Shown piece by piece: positions 36,027-44,750 of a stretch of DNA of 64,000 nt (position 1 is its first letter; each line of letters begins with the position of its first letter). The notes below the pieces were generated by a model. That model was given only the letters and a program-made list of their open reading frames with translations, made no database searches and was not told the origin of the DNA. The position numbers and the translations under genes were made by a program. The DNA comes from Dyadobacter crusticola DSM 16708 (lineage in GTDB: Bacteria > Bacteroidota > Bacteroidia > Cytophagales > Spirosomataceae): the NCBI RefSeq assembly GCF_000701505.1, contig NZ_JNJB01000012.1, positions 213,223 through 277,222 on the forward strand, given 5' to 3'.

Positions 36027-37790
36027 ATGATCAAGCTACCTTCCATTCACATTGTCAGTGAACAACTTACCAATACCGTCAGACGTTTCCCATGGGTGGT
36101 AGCAGTTGCGATCTGTAAAGCAGCTGTGTTGTGGAGACATATTGAAGCCAGGGGCAATGAAGAGGAAATAAATCTGATGACCCGACTGGCTTATCCGCTT
36201 TTCGTCGCCACCCCGCTGATGATTGCCATTCAGCTGATTTCAGAAAGGAAAAAATGGAAGCCTGCTTTTCGTATCGGAACCAATCTGCTGCTTTCAACGG
36301 TCCTCACGCTTTATTTCTTTACACTCCCAGACAAAACCTCCCCCGCTGATTTTTACAGATTCATGCTTTTCATGGTTGCGTCCCACTTGTTCGTTGCGTA
36401 CGCCCCATTCGTAGGTTCAGGCCAGTCAAACGGCTTCTGGCAGTTTAACAAGACACTGTTTCTCCAATTTCTTAATGCTACATTGTACGCAGTGACCTTG
36501 TACATCGGGCTGCTGATTGCTGTAAAAACAGTCGAATACCTCTTCAATATTACCTATCTCATTCAGATAGAAGGTGACCTCTTTGTGTTAATCGCGGTAG
36601 TCTTCCATACCCTGTTCCTCCTAAGCAAGATCCCTGCAAATCTGAATAAACTGAATCAGGAAACGGCTTACCCGACCGGGCTGAAAATATTCACACAATA
36701 CGTTTTATTGCCGCTGGAAGTGGTTTACATGATTATTCTGTACGCCTACACTTTCAAAATCCTCTTCCAATGGAAACTGCCCGACGGCGGAGTTGCCTAC
36801 CTCGTAATGGCGTTCTCAATTGCAGGGATCCTCGCATTGCTGCTGCTTCATCCTCTGCGGGAATCGATCCGGGAAAAATGGGTCAGGCTATTTTCCAAAC
36901 GATTTTACCTTGCCCTGCTCCCGCTCATCGTACTGCTTTTCATAGGTATTTTCAGAAGAATCAATGATTATGGCGTCACTGAAAACAGGTACATCATAGC
37001 AATTCTGGCAGTTTGGCTGGCGGGGACCACTCTCTATTTTCTGGTGAATAAAAAGGCGGATATCAGGTGGATACCAGGCTCGCTTTCGGCGATTGCATTG
37101 TTACTGGCAATCGGGCCGTGGAACATCTTTGTTGTCGCGAGAAATAGCCAGCTCCGCACTTTTGATAAAATCCTCAAAGAGAATAAAATGCTTGATGCAA
37201 ATGGACATATTACAGGGAAAGTGTCGGTGCCAACCGCGGATTACAGGCAACTGGAATCGATCATTCAGTTCTTCAACACACGAGAACAGAAAGGGCTGGA
37301 CCAGTATTTTCCTGGGTTGAAAAAGAAGTACGAAACTGGTTATCAACACTATGAAGAAATGAGGCAGACACTGGCAGAGCACGTCGTAAACAAGCCCGAT
37401 AACTCAGGACGGTATGGAAACTACGCTAATTTTTCATCAAGATCCCTCGAAAATGCGGATGCTACTATATCGATCTCGGGCTTCAATCAACTTAAATACT
37501 TTCAGTTAAACCAATCAACGCATTTAAGATCCGGTCCCTACAAACTTGACGTTACGGCGAATGGAAGATTTATCAATTTATATAAAAATGACAGCAAGCT
37601 CCACACCTGGGATCTATCTGAAAAGATACGGACGTTGAAATCTGCCTACGCTAATCACTTCGATTCGGTACCGGCCAGCGAAATGATGATCAGGTACACC
37701 ACTGCTACTGACGATGTTGCAATTGTTTTTTCTTCCATCAACAATGGCACAGACTATTATTATGGTGAAGGCATAGTGTTGTTCAGGTAG
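36027..37790 (+). CDS. DUF4153 family membrane protein
   Basis: The frame opens at 35988; the ATG at 36027 gives MIKLPSIHIVSEQLTNTVRRFPWVV, the usual start of DUF4153 proteins (587 residues). About ten to twelve transmembrane segments cover the first 400 residues (for example VLLPLEVVYMIILYAYTFKIL and FYLALLPLIVLLFIGIF), then a soluble C-terminal part of 200 residues that probably faces the periplasm (LKKKYETGYQHYEEMRQTLAEHV). Function unknown. Confidence 0.8.
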   Translation: MIKLPSIHIVSEQLTNTVRRFPWVVAVAICKAAVLWRHIEARGNEEEINLMTRLAYPLFVATPLMIAIQLISERKKWKPAFRIGTNLLLSTVLTLYFFTLPDKTSPADFYRFMLFMVASHLFVAYAPFVGSGQSNGFWQFNKTLFLQFLNATLYAVTLYIGLLIAVKTVEYLFNITYLIQIEGDLFVLIAVVFHTLFLLSKIPANLNKLNQETAYPTGLKIFTQYVLLPLEVVYMIILYAYTFKILFQWKLPDGGVAYLVMAFSIAGILALLLLHPLRESIREKWVRLFSKRFYLALLPLIVLLFIGIFRRINDYGVTENRYIIAILAVWLAGTTLYFLVNKKADIRWIPGSLSAIALLLAIGPWNIFVVARNSQLRTFDKILKENKMLDANGHITGKVSVPTADYRQLESIIQFFNTREQKGLDQYFPGLKKKYETGYQHYEEMRQTLAEHVVNKPDNSGRYGNYANFSSRSLENADATISISGFNQLKYFQLNQSTHLRSGPYKLDVTANGRFINLYKNDSKLHTWDLSEKIRTLKSAYANHFDSVPASEMMIRYTTATDDVAIVFSSINNGTDYYYGEGIVLFR

Positions 37791-37939
37791 TTATCTGAAC
37801 CCCTTCCCTATTTTAGTTTGCTCTCAAAATCAACGCAACTGATTTCCAAAGTCCGCGCAGGCAATAAAAACAGTAGAATCACTAGTACATAATTCTTCAT
37901 GGCATGTAAGGTTGTTAGTCGTAAACTTAACCAAAATGC

Positions 37940-38941
37940 ATGATGAACGTAACACTGCTCCTGATCATGATCTGCTTCTCAACAGTAGCCTTTTCTCAAA
38001 GTGCCGGGCAGACTTATGCTGAAAAGCTGGGCTATCCCAAAGGTAAAAAGGTGCTGATTATCCACGTCGACGATGTAGGAATGAGTTACGAGTCGAACCA
38101 GGGCGCGATCCGCGCAATCCGGGAAGGTGTCGCCAATTCGCTGAGCGTGATGATGCCGTGCGGCTGGGTACCTGGTTTTGTTAACTATTGGAAAGAAAAT
38201 AGAGACCTCGACGCCGGGTTGCATTTGACCCTGACTTCTGAATGGAAAGATTATCGCTGGGGACCTTTGGCTGGTAAACAGCAGGTAAAAGGGTTAACAG
38301 ATCCAGAGGGCGCATTGTGGCGCAGTGTCGCGGAGGTAGTAAAGAATGCTTCACCTGACGAAGTAGAGCAGGAAATCCGCGCCCAGCTCGACCGCGCCAG
38401 AGCAATGGGATTTGAACCTACGCATTTGGATTCACATATGGGAACATTGTTTGCCACGCCCGAATTTATGGAGAGATATCTGAAAGTAGGCATGCAGGAA
38501 AAAATCCCGGTCATGTTCCCCGGCGGGCACAATACCGCAATTCGTGCCGAGGAAAAAATGATTTCTGAACAATTCGAGATGACCCAGAAAGTGGGACAGC
38601 AACTCTGGAATGCAGGATTGCCTGTTTTGGACGATCTGGAAAATAGCAGCTACGGCTGGAAAGGTCCTGAAAACGGTGATACTTCGGAGAAAGCAATGCA
38701 GCAATATAAAACGGCAAAGTACATCGAAGCTTTCGGCAAATTAAAACCGGGACTTACGATGGTAATCATGCATTGTACCATTCACACGGAAGTATTTCCA
38801 AAAATATCAGACTCCTGGCCAACACGGGAAGGCGATTTCCTCGCGATGATCGATCCTGAACTAAAAAAGTACATTGAAAAAGAAGGTATCATACTGACAA
38901 CCTGGCGCGAAGCAATGCAGCGGCGACAAAAGGTAAAGTGA
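37940..38941 (+). CDS. Secreted YdjC/ChbG-like carbohydrate deacetylase
   Basis: A 333-residue protein with a signal peptide (MMNVTLLLIMICFSTVAFSQ). The YdjC-type deacetylase core is visible: VLIIHVDDVGMSYESNQGAI with the metal-binding D-D pair, LDAGLHLTLTSEW with a histidine ligand, and THLDSHMGTLFATPEF. It probably removes acetyl groups from an oligosaccharide in the periplasm; the substrate is unknown. The 150 bases upstream hold no other gene. Confidence 0.82.
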   Translation: MMNVTLLLIMICFSTVAFSQSAGQTYAEKLGYPKGKKVLIIHVDDVGMSYESNQGAIRAIREGVANSLSVMMPCGWVPGFVNYWKENRDLDAGLHLTLTSEWKDYRWGPLAGKQQVKGLTDPEGALWRSVAEVVKNASPDEVEQEIRAQLDRARAMGFEPTHLDSHMGTLFATPEFMERYLKVGMQEKIPVMFPGGHNTAIRAEEKMISEQFEMTQKVGQQLWNAGLPVLDDLENSSYGWKGPENGDTSEKAMQQYKTAKYIEAFGKLKPGLTMVIMHCTIHTEVFPKISDSWPTREGDFLAMIDPELKKYIEKEGIILTTWREAMQRRQKVK

Positions 38942-38946
38942 GTCTG

Positions 38947-40710
38947 TTATGACAAACCGCCATTCTCAACCCCGTTGTGTAGGGCGATAATTTTGTAAAA
39001 ATCAGCGGGTAGAAACGGCTTAACTAAATAATCGCTGAACCCGCTGGCCAATGCGCGTTCACGTTCATCTTCGAATGCAGAAGCTGTTAAAGCTATTATC
39101 GGCACATTGGCACTTAGCGCCCGGATTAGCTTCGTTGCCTCAAAACCATCCATAACTGGCATTCTAAGATCCATAAAGATCAAGTCATGACGCTTTTGGA
39201 TATATAAATCAACCGCCTCTTTCCCGTTTGCCGCCAAGTCAAACGGGATTTCCTTTCTTTCCAGAAGCCGGGTCGCAAGCATCAGGTTAGTTGCATTATC
39301 GTCGACCAGCAATATTCGTGTATTGGTATTAAAGTCGGTGACTGGTACCTTGTCAACTGCTTCTTCAGAAGATTGTTTGGAAGAATATGGCAGCTCGATT
39401 TGAAAGGAAAACGCAGAGCCGCTGCCCAGCCGGCTTTCCAGCTTGATATCTCCGCCAAACAGGCGCACAAGCTCCCTTGAAATGGCCAATCCCAACCCGG
39501 TACCGCTATCCTGCCTCTTTACCCGACTTTTTACCTGTGTGAAAATCTGAAATACATTCGACTGCTGCGATTCTGATATGCCAATCCCGCTGTCTGCAAC
39601 TTTGAATCCGAGCGTAATAATGGAGTCAGTCCGGCTAATTTCTATAACTGAAAACCGGACAAATCCTTTGTCAGTAAATTTAATTGCATTGTGTACCAGG
39701 TTGGTAATTACCTGGCTTAGCCTGGTTTGGTCGGCCGTCAGCTGAGGCAGGTTGTCGGGGATATCAAACAGTAGTTCCAGATTCTTCTCTCTGGCTTTCG
39801 GAACAAATGTGTTATAAAGATTTTTGAAAAGTACTTCGGGATCAAAGCTTTCCGCGTGCAGCTTCACGTGGTTCGAATTGATTTTGTTGAAGTCAAGAAT
39901 TTCATTCACCACCGCCATTAAATGCGCAGCCGAAAATTTCAAAGTTTCAATCAGCTCCTGCTCCTGGCTGTCCCTGGCTTTATTTTCCTGTAACAAATGG
40001 ACAATACCTACGATCCCATTCAACGGAGTCCGGATCTCGTGGCTCATTGTGGAAAGGAACTCTGATTTTGCGATCGTCGCATGCTCCGCGATCTGCTTTT
40101 GCTTTTCAAGATTTTCATTTTGCGCGGCCAGGGTATACCGGTAGAAGAACTCACGCTTGTCTCTCTTCTCATTCCGCAGCATTACAAATGGAAAAAGCAG
40201 CTGTCCCATAAAGAAGAATAAGCCGCCTTCCCGCAAAAATTGATAAAAAACGCCCGGGTGCCCCCAATACAACGCAATAGGGAAGGTGAGGGAAATGAGT
40301 ATCGTAACTACAACCGCCTTCCAAACCGGCCAGCGCACTACGATGAATGTAAATACCAGCGCAAGCGTCATGTTGAATGTGGCGCGTCCGTAGTAATCGT
40401 GGGGAACTGTTGCAAGAATGTACGCGTGAACAGGTATCAGGGCCAGATAGGTAAGAAATGAAGAGCTCTGGCTGGAAATTTTTCCGGTGAAATGCAGCAA
40501 CAGCAGTATCAGTGCAACACTGCTGAAAACGATTTCAGCGGCTAGTATGTCGGCAAATGCCGGGTTGTTCCGTAAAAGATAAAGCAGGGAGGTCGCCGGA
40601 TAACCCAGCAGGAATGCCGTGCAGAAGATCAGGTTTCCCCAGCGGGACTTAATTTCGCGTTCCCTTTTCCACAATATGTCGAAATCACCTGTGTAAATGG
40701 CGCTTTTCAA
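38947..40710 (-). CDS. Hybrid sensor histidine kinase / response regulator
   Basis: A 587-residue protein. About five to six N-terminal transmembrane helices (residues 25-180) are followed by a coiled segment, the HisKA domain with H224 in SEFLSTMSHEIRTPLNG, an HATPase_c domain (N-box TNLVHNAIKFTDKG, G-boxes VADSGIGIS and GTGLGLAISREL), and a C-terminal receiver with D514 in LIFMDLRMPVMDGFEA. It has no periplasmic sensor domain, so the membrane part probably senses the signal. There is no adjacent output regulator. Confidence 0.93.
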   Translation of the reverse strand: MKSAIYTGDFDILWKREREIKSRWGNLIFCTAFLLGYPATSLLYLLRNNPAFADILAAEIVFSSVALILLLLHFTGKISSQSSSFLTYLALIPVHAYILATVPHDYYGRATFNMTLALVFTFIVVRWPVWKAVVVTILISLTFPIALYWGHPGVFYQFLREGGLFFFMGQLLFPFVMLRNEKRDKREFFYRYTLAAQNENLEKQKQIAEHATIAKSEFLSTMSHEIRTPLNGIVGIVHLLQENKARDSQEQELIETLKFSAAHLMAVVNEILDFNKINSNHVKLHAESFDPEVLFKNLYNTFVPKAREKNLELLFDIPDNLPQLTADQTRLSQVITNLVHNAIKFTDKGFVRFSVIEISRTDSIITLGFKVADSGIGISESQQSNVFQIFTQVKSRVKRQDSGTGLGLAISRELVRLFGGDIKLESRLGSGSAFSFQIELPYSSKQSSEEAVDKVPVTDFNTNTRILLVDDNATNLMLATRLLERKEIPFDLAANGKEAVDLYIQKRHDLIFMDLRMPVMDGFEATKLIRALSANVPIIALTASAFEDERERALASGFSDYLVKPFLPADFYKIIALHNGVENGGLS

Positions 40711-40775
40711 GACTTACGATTTTAAACGCTGAGATAATTATGCAGAAGGTCTTACAGCCAAATTTACAAAATGAT

Positions 40776-40811
40776 TAAAAAAATAGGGCATTCAATTTCT
40801 TGAATACCCTA
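40776..40811 (-). terminator. Terminator downstream of lpdA
   Basis: TAGGG-C-ATTCAA and TTGAAT-A-CCCTA (40784-40811) form an imperfect stem around TTTC; on the minus strand it is followed by a T-run (A-run at 40776-40783). It lies 25 bases after the lpdA stop. Confidence 0.65.
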
Positions 40812-40835
40812 CATTCCAATAATTTAATGCTAACT

Positions 40836-42233
40836 CTACAAGTCGATCGCCTCTCCGTAAGCCGCTTCCGTCGCTCCTTTCAAAGCCTCAGACATGGTCG
40901 GGTGCGGGTGGATTGACCGCATGATTTCGTGAGCGGTTGTTTCGAGCTTACGCGCTACTACTACCTCAGCAATCATTTCAGTTACATTGGTACCGATCAT
41001 GTGTGCGCCAAGGAATTCGCCGTATTTGGAATCGAAAATTACCTTTACGAAACCATCCGTTGCGCCGGCAGCAGTTGCTTTTCCGGAAGCTTTGAATGGG
41101 AATTTACCCACTTTGATATCGTAACCAGCTTCTCTCGCTTTCTTTTCTGTGTAGCCAACAGAAGCAATTTCCGGCTGGCAGTAGGTACATCCCGGGATGT
41201 TACCGTAGTCAAGCGCCTCTGTTTTGTGTCCGGCGATTTTTTCAGCACAAATGATACCCTCAGCCGTAGCCACGTGCGCCAATGCAGGACCAGGCGTACA
41301 GTCACCGATCGCATAGAAACCCGGAACGCTGGTTTCGTACCATTCGTTGACAACGATCTTGCCTTTATCCGTTTTAATACCTGTCTCTTCCAAACCGATG
41401 TTTTCGATGTTGGAAACAATGCCGGCAGCTGAAAGCACCACATCCACTTCAAACGTCTTTTGTCCGTCCGGCGTTTTCACCGAAACAACGCAGCCATTTC
41501 CGCTGGTATCTACTTTTTCAACTGTTGAATTTACGTAAGTATCTACGCCCAGCTTCTTGTATTGCTTGGCGATTTCTTTTGAAATTTCCTCATCTTCTAC
41601 CGGTACCAGGTTTGGAAGGAATTCAACCACAGTCACTTTGGTGCCCATGGAAGCGTATACATACGCGAATTCCATTCCGATTGCACCAGAACCAATCACC
41701 AGTAGCGATGCAGGCTGTTTTTCAAGGCTCATCGCCTTGCGGTATTCAATGATTTTCTGTCCGTCGATTTTGATGTTTGGCAACTCCCGTGCGCGGGCGC
41801 CAGTTGCGATAACCACCCCTTTATTGGCAGTGTAATCTGTTTTCTTGCCCTCCTTATCAGTAACCTCAACCGTTTTCTGTCCCTTCACCTTACCGGCACC
41901 CATGATGACGTCGATCTTATTCTTTTTCATCAGGAAGGAAACCCCTTTGCTCATTGAGTCAGCCACGCCGCGGCTGCGTTTGATTACCCCTGAAAAATCG
42001 GCAGATGATTCACCTACGTTGATTCCGTAGTCTTTTGCATGCTTAATGTATTCAAAAACCTGCGCACTTTTCAGGAGCGCTTTTGTTGGAATACAACCCC
42101 AGTTAAGGCATATTCCACCCAGGCTTTCTTTCTCGATAATTGCAACTTTAAGTCCTAATTGGGAAGCACGAATGGCTGCCGGATACCCTCCGGGGCCGCT
42201 ACCAATTACAATCACATCATATGTTTGAGCCAT
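40836..42233 (-). CDS. lpdA: Dihydrolipoyl dehydrogenase
   Basis: A 465-residue flavoprotein, E3 of the 2-oxoacid dehydrogenase complexes. The FAD-binding IGSGPGGYPAAIRASQLGL comes first, then the redox-active disulfide GGICLNWGCIPTKALL, an NAD-binding GSGAIGMEFAYVYASMG, YAIGDCTPGPALAH, and the C-terminal His-Glu pair in SIHPHPTMSEAL. All catalytic residues appear present. On the minus strand TAACTTTG at 42287-42280 matches the -7 promoter consensus about 47 bases upstream of the start. Confidence 0.96.
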   Translation of the reverse strand: MAQTYDVIVIGSGPGGYPAAIRASQLGLKVAIIEKESLGGICLNWGCIPTKALLKSAQVFEYIKHAKDYGINVGESSADFSGVIKRSRGVADSMSKGVSFLMKKNKIDVIMGAGKVKGQKTVEVTDKEGKKTDYTANKGVVIATGARARELPNIKIDGQKIIEYRKAMSLEKQPASLLVIGSGAIGMEFAYVYASMGTKVTVVEFLPNLVPVEDEEISKEIAKQYKKLGVDTYVNSTVEKVDTSGNGCVVSVKTPDGQKTFEVDVVLSAAGIVSNIENIGLEETGIKTDKGKIVVNEWYETSVPGFYAIGDCTPGPALAHVATAEGIICAEKIAGHKTEALDYGNIPGCTYCQPEIASVGYTEKKAREAGYDIKVGKFPFKASGKATAAGATDGFVKVIFDSKYGEFLGAHMIGTNVTEMIAEVVVARKLETTAHEIMRSIHPHPTMSEALKGATEAAYGEAIDL

Positions 42234-42279
42234 TTTCTGGTATTTTTATTGATAAGAAATGGGTACACTAAATTTCTCG

Positions 42280-42287
42280 CAAAGTTA
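42280..42287 (-). promoter_or_regulatory. Candidate -7 promoter element of lpdA
   Basis: Read on the minus strand the sequence is TAACTTTG, a fit to TAnnTTTG, 47 bases before the lpdA ATG. I see no clear TTTG at the -33 position. Confidence 0.35.
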
Positions 42288-42361
42288 AGACGATTTGCCG
42301 GAATGCCTACATCTCCAACGCAGCCTATTTCTTTGAAACCGACCATTCTTCCGAATTGTTA

Positions 42362-42369
42362 TATCTTTG
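42362..42369 (+). promoter_or_regulatory. Candidate -7 promoter element of prfB
   Basis: TATCTTTG fits TAnnTTTG; a TTTG lies at 42332-42335, but the 26-base spacing is longer than the usual 17-23. The implied leader is about 170 bases and would contain the palindromic repeat at 42438-42490. Confidence 0.35.
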
Positions 42370-42437
42370 CTATTCGCAGCTTTGGCGCACCATTTTGCCA
42401 TACTTGGCACTCCTTTGGCATACTTAGCATTGCCTTT

Positions 42438-42490
42438 GTCATGCTGAGCGGAGTCGAAGCATAGTGCACTTCGACTCCGCTCAGTATGAC
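42438..42490. repeat. REP-like palindromic element
   Basis: Two 22-base arms (42438-42459 and 42469-42490) match as inverted repeats with one mismatch around a 9-base centre; each arm contains CTGAGCGGAGTCGAAG. This palindrome is, to my knowledge, very common between genes in Bacteroidota and other bacteria. It lies in the prfB leader, preceded by degenerate TTTGGCATACTT-like repeats at about 42400-42440. Confidence 0.75.
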
Positions 42491-42549
42491 GAGGCTGATA
42501 ACCGCTATCATCAAGGAGGCATTTTTAACATTTTAAACTCAAACTTCAA

Positions 42550-43624
42550 ATGACAGCAGAGCAATTGAAAGACTTGAAGGCCCGTGTAGAGGCTTTGGGG
42601 AGGTATCTTTGACTACGGTAACCGTAAAAAACAATTAGAAGATCTTGAACAGCAAACTGTTCAACCGGAGTTCTGGAATGATTCAGAACGCGCCGAAAAA
42701 ACAATGCGGGAAATCCGCGGATTGAAGTTCTGGACAAATGGCTATGAAGAACTGGCGCGCCTCCGCGACGATCTTGATACCATTTGGGAATTTTATGAAG
42801 CTAAAGAAGCTACCGAAGAAGAGGTAGACGAAGAAGGCAAAAAGCTCTCTGAAAAGCTGGAAGAAATTGAATTCCGCAAGATGATGGGCGAAGAAGGCGA
42901 CGAGCTGCCCGCAGTGATCGAAATCAATGCAGGCGCCGGTGGTACCGAGTCGCAGGACTGGGCTTCGATGCTGATGCGGATGTACATCATGTGGGCAGAG
43001 AAAAATGGTTACAAGGTCCGCGAGGTTGATTTGCAGGACGGCGATGTGGCCGGCGTGAAATCTGTCACATTGGAAATCGACGGCGAATATGCTTACGGCA
43101 ACCTGAAATCAGAAAACGGTGTGCACAGGCTTGTACGCATTTCTCCCTTTGATTCGAATGCGCGGCGCCACACTTCATTTACATCAGTTTACGTGTACCC
43201 GCTTGCCGATGATAACATCGAAATTGACGTAAACCTGGCGGATATTACCTGGGATACTTATCGTTCAGGCGGTGCTGGTGGACAGAATGTAAACAAGGTC
43301 GAAACGGCAGTTCGTCTGCATCACAAACCTTCGGGCATTATCATCGCCTGCCAGCAGGAGCGTTCGCAGCTGATGAACAAAGAGGTCGCAATCAGGCTTT
43401 TGAAATCGCGCTTGTACCAGATTGAGCTGGAAAAACGCAACTCAGCCCGTGCAGAAGTAGAAGCTTCCAAACGAAAAATCGAATGGGGCTCCCAGATCAG
43501 AAGCTACGTACTGGATGATCGTCGGGTAAAAGACCATCGCACCGATCATCAGACTTCCAACACGGAGGCGGTACTCAATGGTGAAATCAACGATTTTATT
43601 AAGGCTTATCTGATGGAATCTTAA
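42550..43624 (+). CDS. prfB: Peptide chain release factor 2 with programmed +1 frameshift
   Basis: RF2 recognises UGA and UAA stops. The gene starts at the ATG at 42550 ([20 protein letters not shown]) and meets an in-frame TGA at 42610-42612 in the context GGGAGGTATCTTTGAC, the classic RF2 autoregulatory slip site with a Shine-Dalgarno-like GGGAGG just before CTT-TGA. A +1 shift joins codons to 42609 with the frame from 42611 ([15 protein letters not shown]...), giving about 357 residues. The GGQ loop is present in [18 protein letters not shown]. The internal ATG at 42704 is not the start. Low RF2 activity favours the shift, so the gene regulates itself. Confidence 0.97.
42607..42613 (+). 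promoter_or_regulatory. RF2 programmed frameshift site
   Basis: CTT TGA C: the P-site tRNA slips from CTT to TTT by one base while the weak stop UGA-C waits for RF2. An internal GGGAGG element lies 5 bases upstream (42598-42603). Confidence 0.95.
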
Positions 43625-43635
43625 CCACATAGAAG

Positions 43636-43676
43636 ACCTTCAACTGCCGCACAGTCACGGAAGTTGGAGGTTTTTC
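43636..43676 (+). terminator. Terminator of prfB
   Basis: ACCTTCAACT (43636-43645) pairs, with one G-U, with AGTTGGAGGT (43662-43671), followed by TTTTT. It lies 11 bases after the prfB stop. Confidence 0.75.
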
Positions 43677-43712
43677 TGCTTTTTGTTAAATTGATTCCAA
43701 ATAGCAATTATC

Positions 43713-43901
43713 ATGACAGGTATTCGATTCATCACGAATGAAAAGGGTCAGAAAACTGACCTCATAATCAATTTGAAGGAGCATCCTAGAATAGTGGAGG
43801 ATCTGCTGGATACATTGATTGCTGAGGAGCGTCGGGATGAACCAACAATCTCTGAAAAGTTGATTTCTGAGCAAAAATCAGAAGGCAAGCTGCATGAATG
43901 A
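43713..43901 (+). CDS. Small antitoxin-like protein (orphan)
   Basis: A 62-residue acidic protein, MTGIRFITNEKGQKTDLIINLKEHPRIVEDLLDTLIAEERRDEPTI..., which has the look of the small antitoxins that precede RelE/ParE-type toxins in Bacteroidota (a strand reading FITNEKGQKTDLIINL, then an acidic helix with RRDEPTIS). No toxin follows: the only frame behind it, from the ATG at 43896, codes for 18 residues. It may be a remnant or act on an unlinked toxin. Confidence 0.55.
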   Translation: MTGIRFITNEKGQKTDLIINLKEHPRIVEDLLDTLIAEERRDEPTISEKLISEQKSEGKLHE

Positions 43902-43946
43902 TCCTTATCTAAGAGTCATCAGCCAGAAGCCTATGAATAGTCTCCA

Positions 43947-44726
43947 TTGAAACCTCTCCACTATCACAAACTTGGCCACGGCCCGCGTGCTCTTCTCGCA
44001 TTCCACGGCATTGGGCAGGATGGATTAAGCTGCTTTGATCCTTTTGAAAAGGTATTAGGTTCACATTACACCATTTTTGCCTTTGATCTTTTTTTCCATG
44101 GCAAAAGTGCGGACTCAGATATTCCCCTCGTTTCCAAATCAATCTGGAGAGACTATCTCGCACAATTCTTAGAAGACAATGCAATCACAACATTTGACGT
44201 GGCTGGTTTCAGCATGGGCGGTCGCTTTGCATTGGCTACGCTTGAAGCTTTCGCAGACAGGATCGGAAATGTTTATTTAATTGCTCCCGACGGAATTTCT
44301 GAAAATCCCCTCTACTCAATGGCAACGCGGAATGCATTAGGACGATCACTATTTCGCCAGGTAATGCAAAGACCCGCATTCTTCTTTGAAACAATCCTGA
44401 TTTTAGAGAAGTTGAAACTCGTTAACAGCAGCCTCGTCCGCTTTACGCAACATGTTCTCAACACACCGGAAAAACGCCGCACTATACTAAAATCTTGGAT
44501 TGCGTTCCGAAGCCTCCGGTTTGACATTCACCAAATCAGCAGCCTTGCAAAGACTAGCGATGTGCGTGTGTTTTTGTTTACAGGCGAATTTGACAAACTC
44601 TTGAAACCTCACACAGTCAGTATATTGGCCAAGTTACTTCCGGCCGACCAGACGATCCGCCTCAAAAGTGGCCACTCGCAGCTGGTTACACATTCTGCCG
44701 CGTGGATTTGTACATTATTTGAGTAA
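43947..44726 (+). CDS. Alpha/beta hydrolase
   Basis: A 259-residue alpha/beta-hydrolase fold protein. LLAFHGIGQDGLSCFDPF gives the oxyanion region, FDVAGFSMGGRFALATLEAF the nucleophile elbow (GFSMGG, serine), FLFTGEFDKLLKPHT the acid, and KSGHSQLVTHSAA the histidine, so the triad is complete. The start is a TTG (43947); there is no in-frame ATG near it. Substrate unknown. It is followed closely by a transporter gene on the same strand. Confidence 0.83.
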   Translation: MKPLHYHKLGHGPRALLAFHGIGQDGLSCFDPFEKVLGSHYTIFAFDLFFHGKSADSDIPLVSKSIWRDYLAQFLEDNAITTFDVAGFSMGGRFALATLEAFADRIGNVYLIAPDGISENPLYSMATRNALGRSLFRQVMQRPAFFFETILILEKLKLVNSSLVRFTQHVLNTPEKRRTILKSWIAFRSLRFDIHQISSLAKTSDVRVFLFTGEFDKLLKPHTVSILAKLLPADQTIRLKSGHSQLVTHSAAWICTLFE

Positions 44727-44750
44727 CTTGTCAGACACCCATCTGACGTT

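Noticed and set aside
42704..43624. prfB as a gene starting at the internal ATG 42704
   Set aside because: The RF2 N-terminal domain continues upstream in the same frame, back to a canonical CTT-TGA-C slip site and an ATG at 42550.
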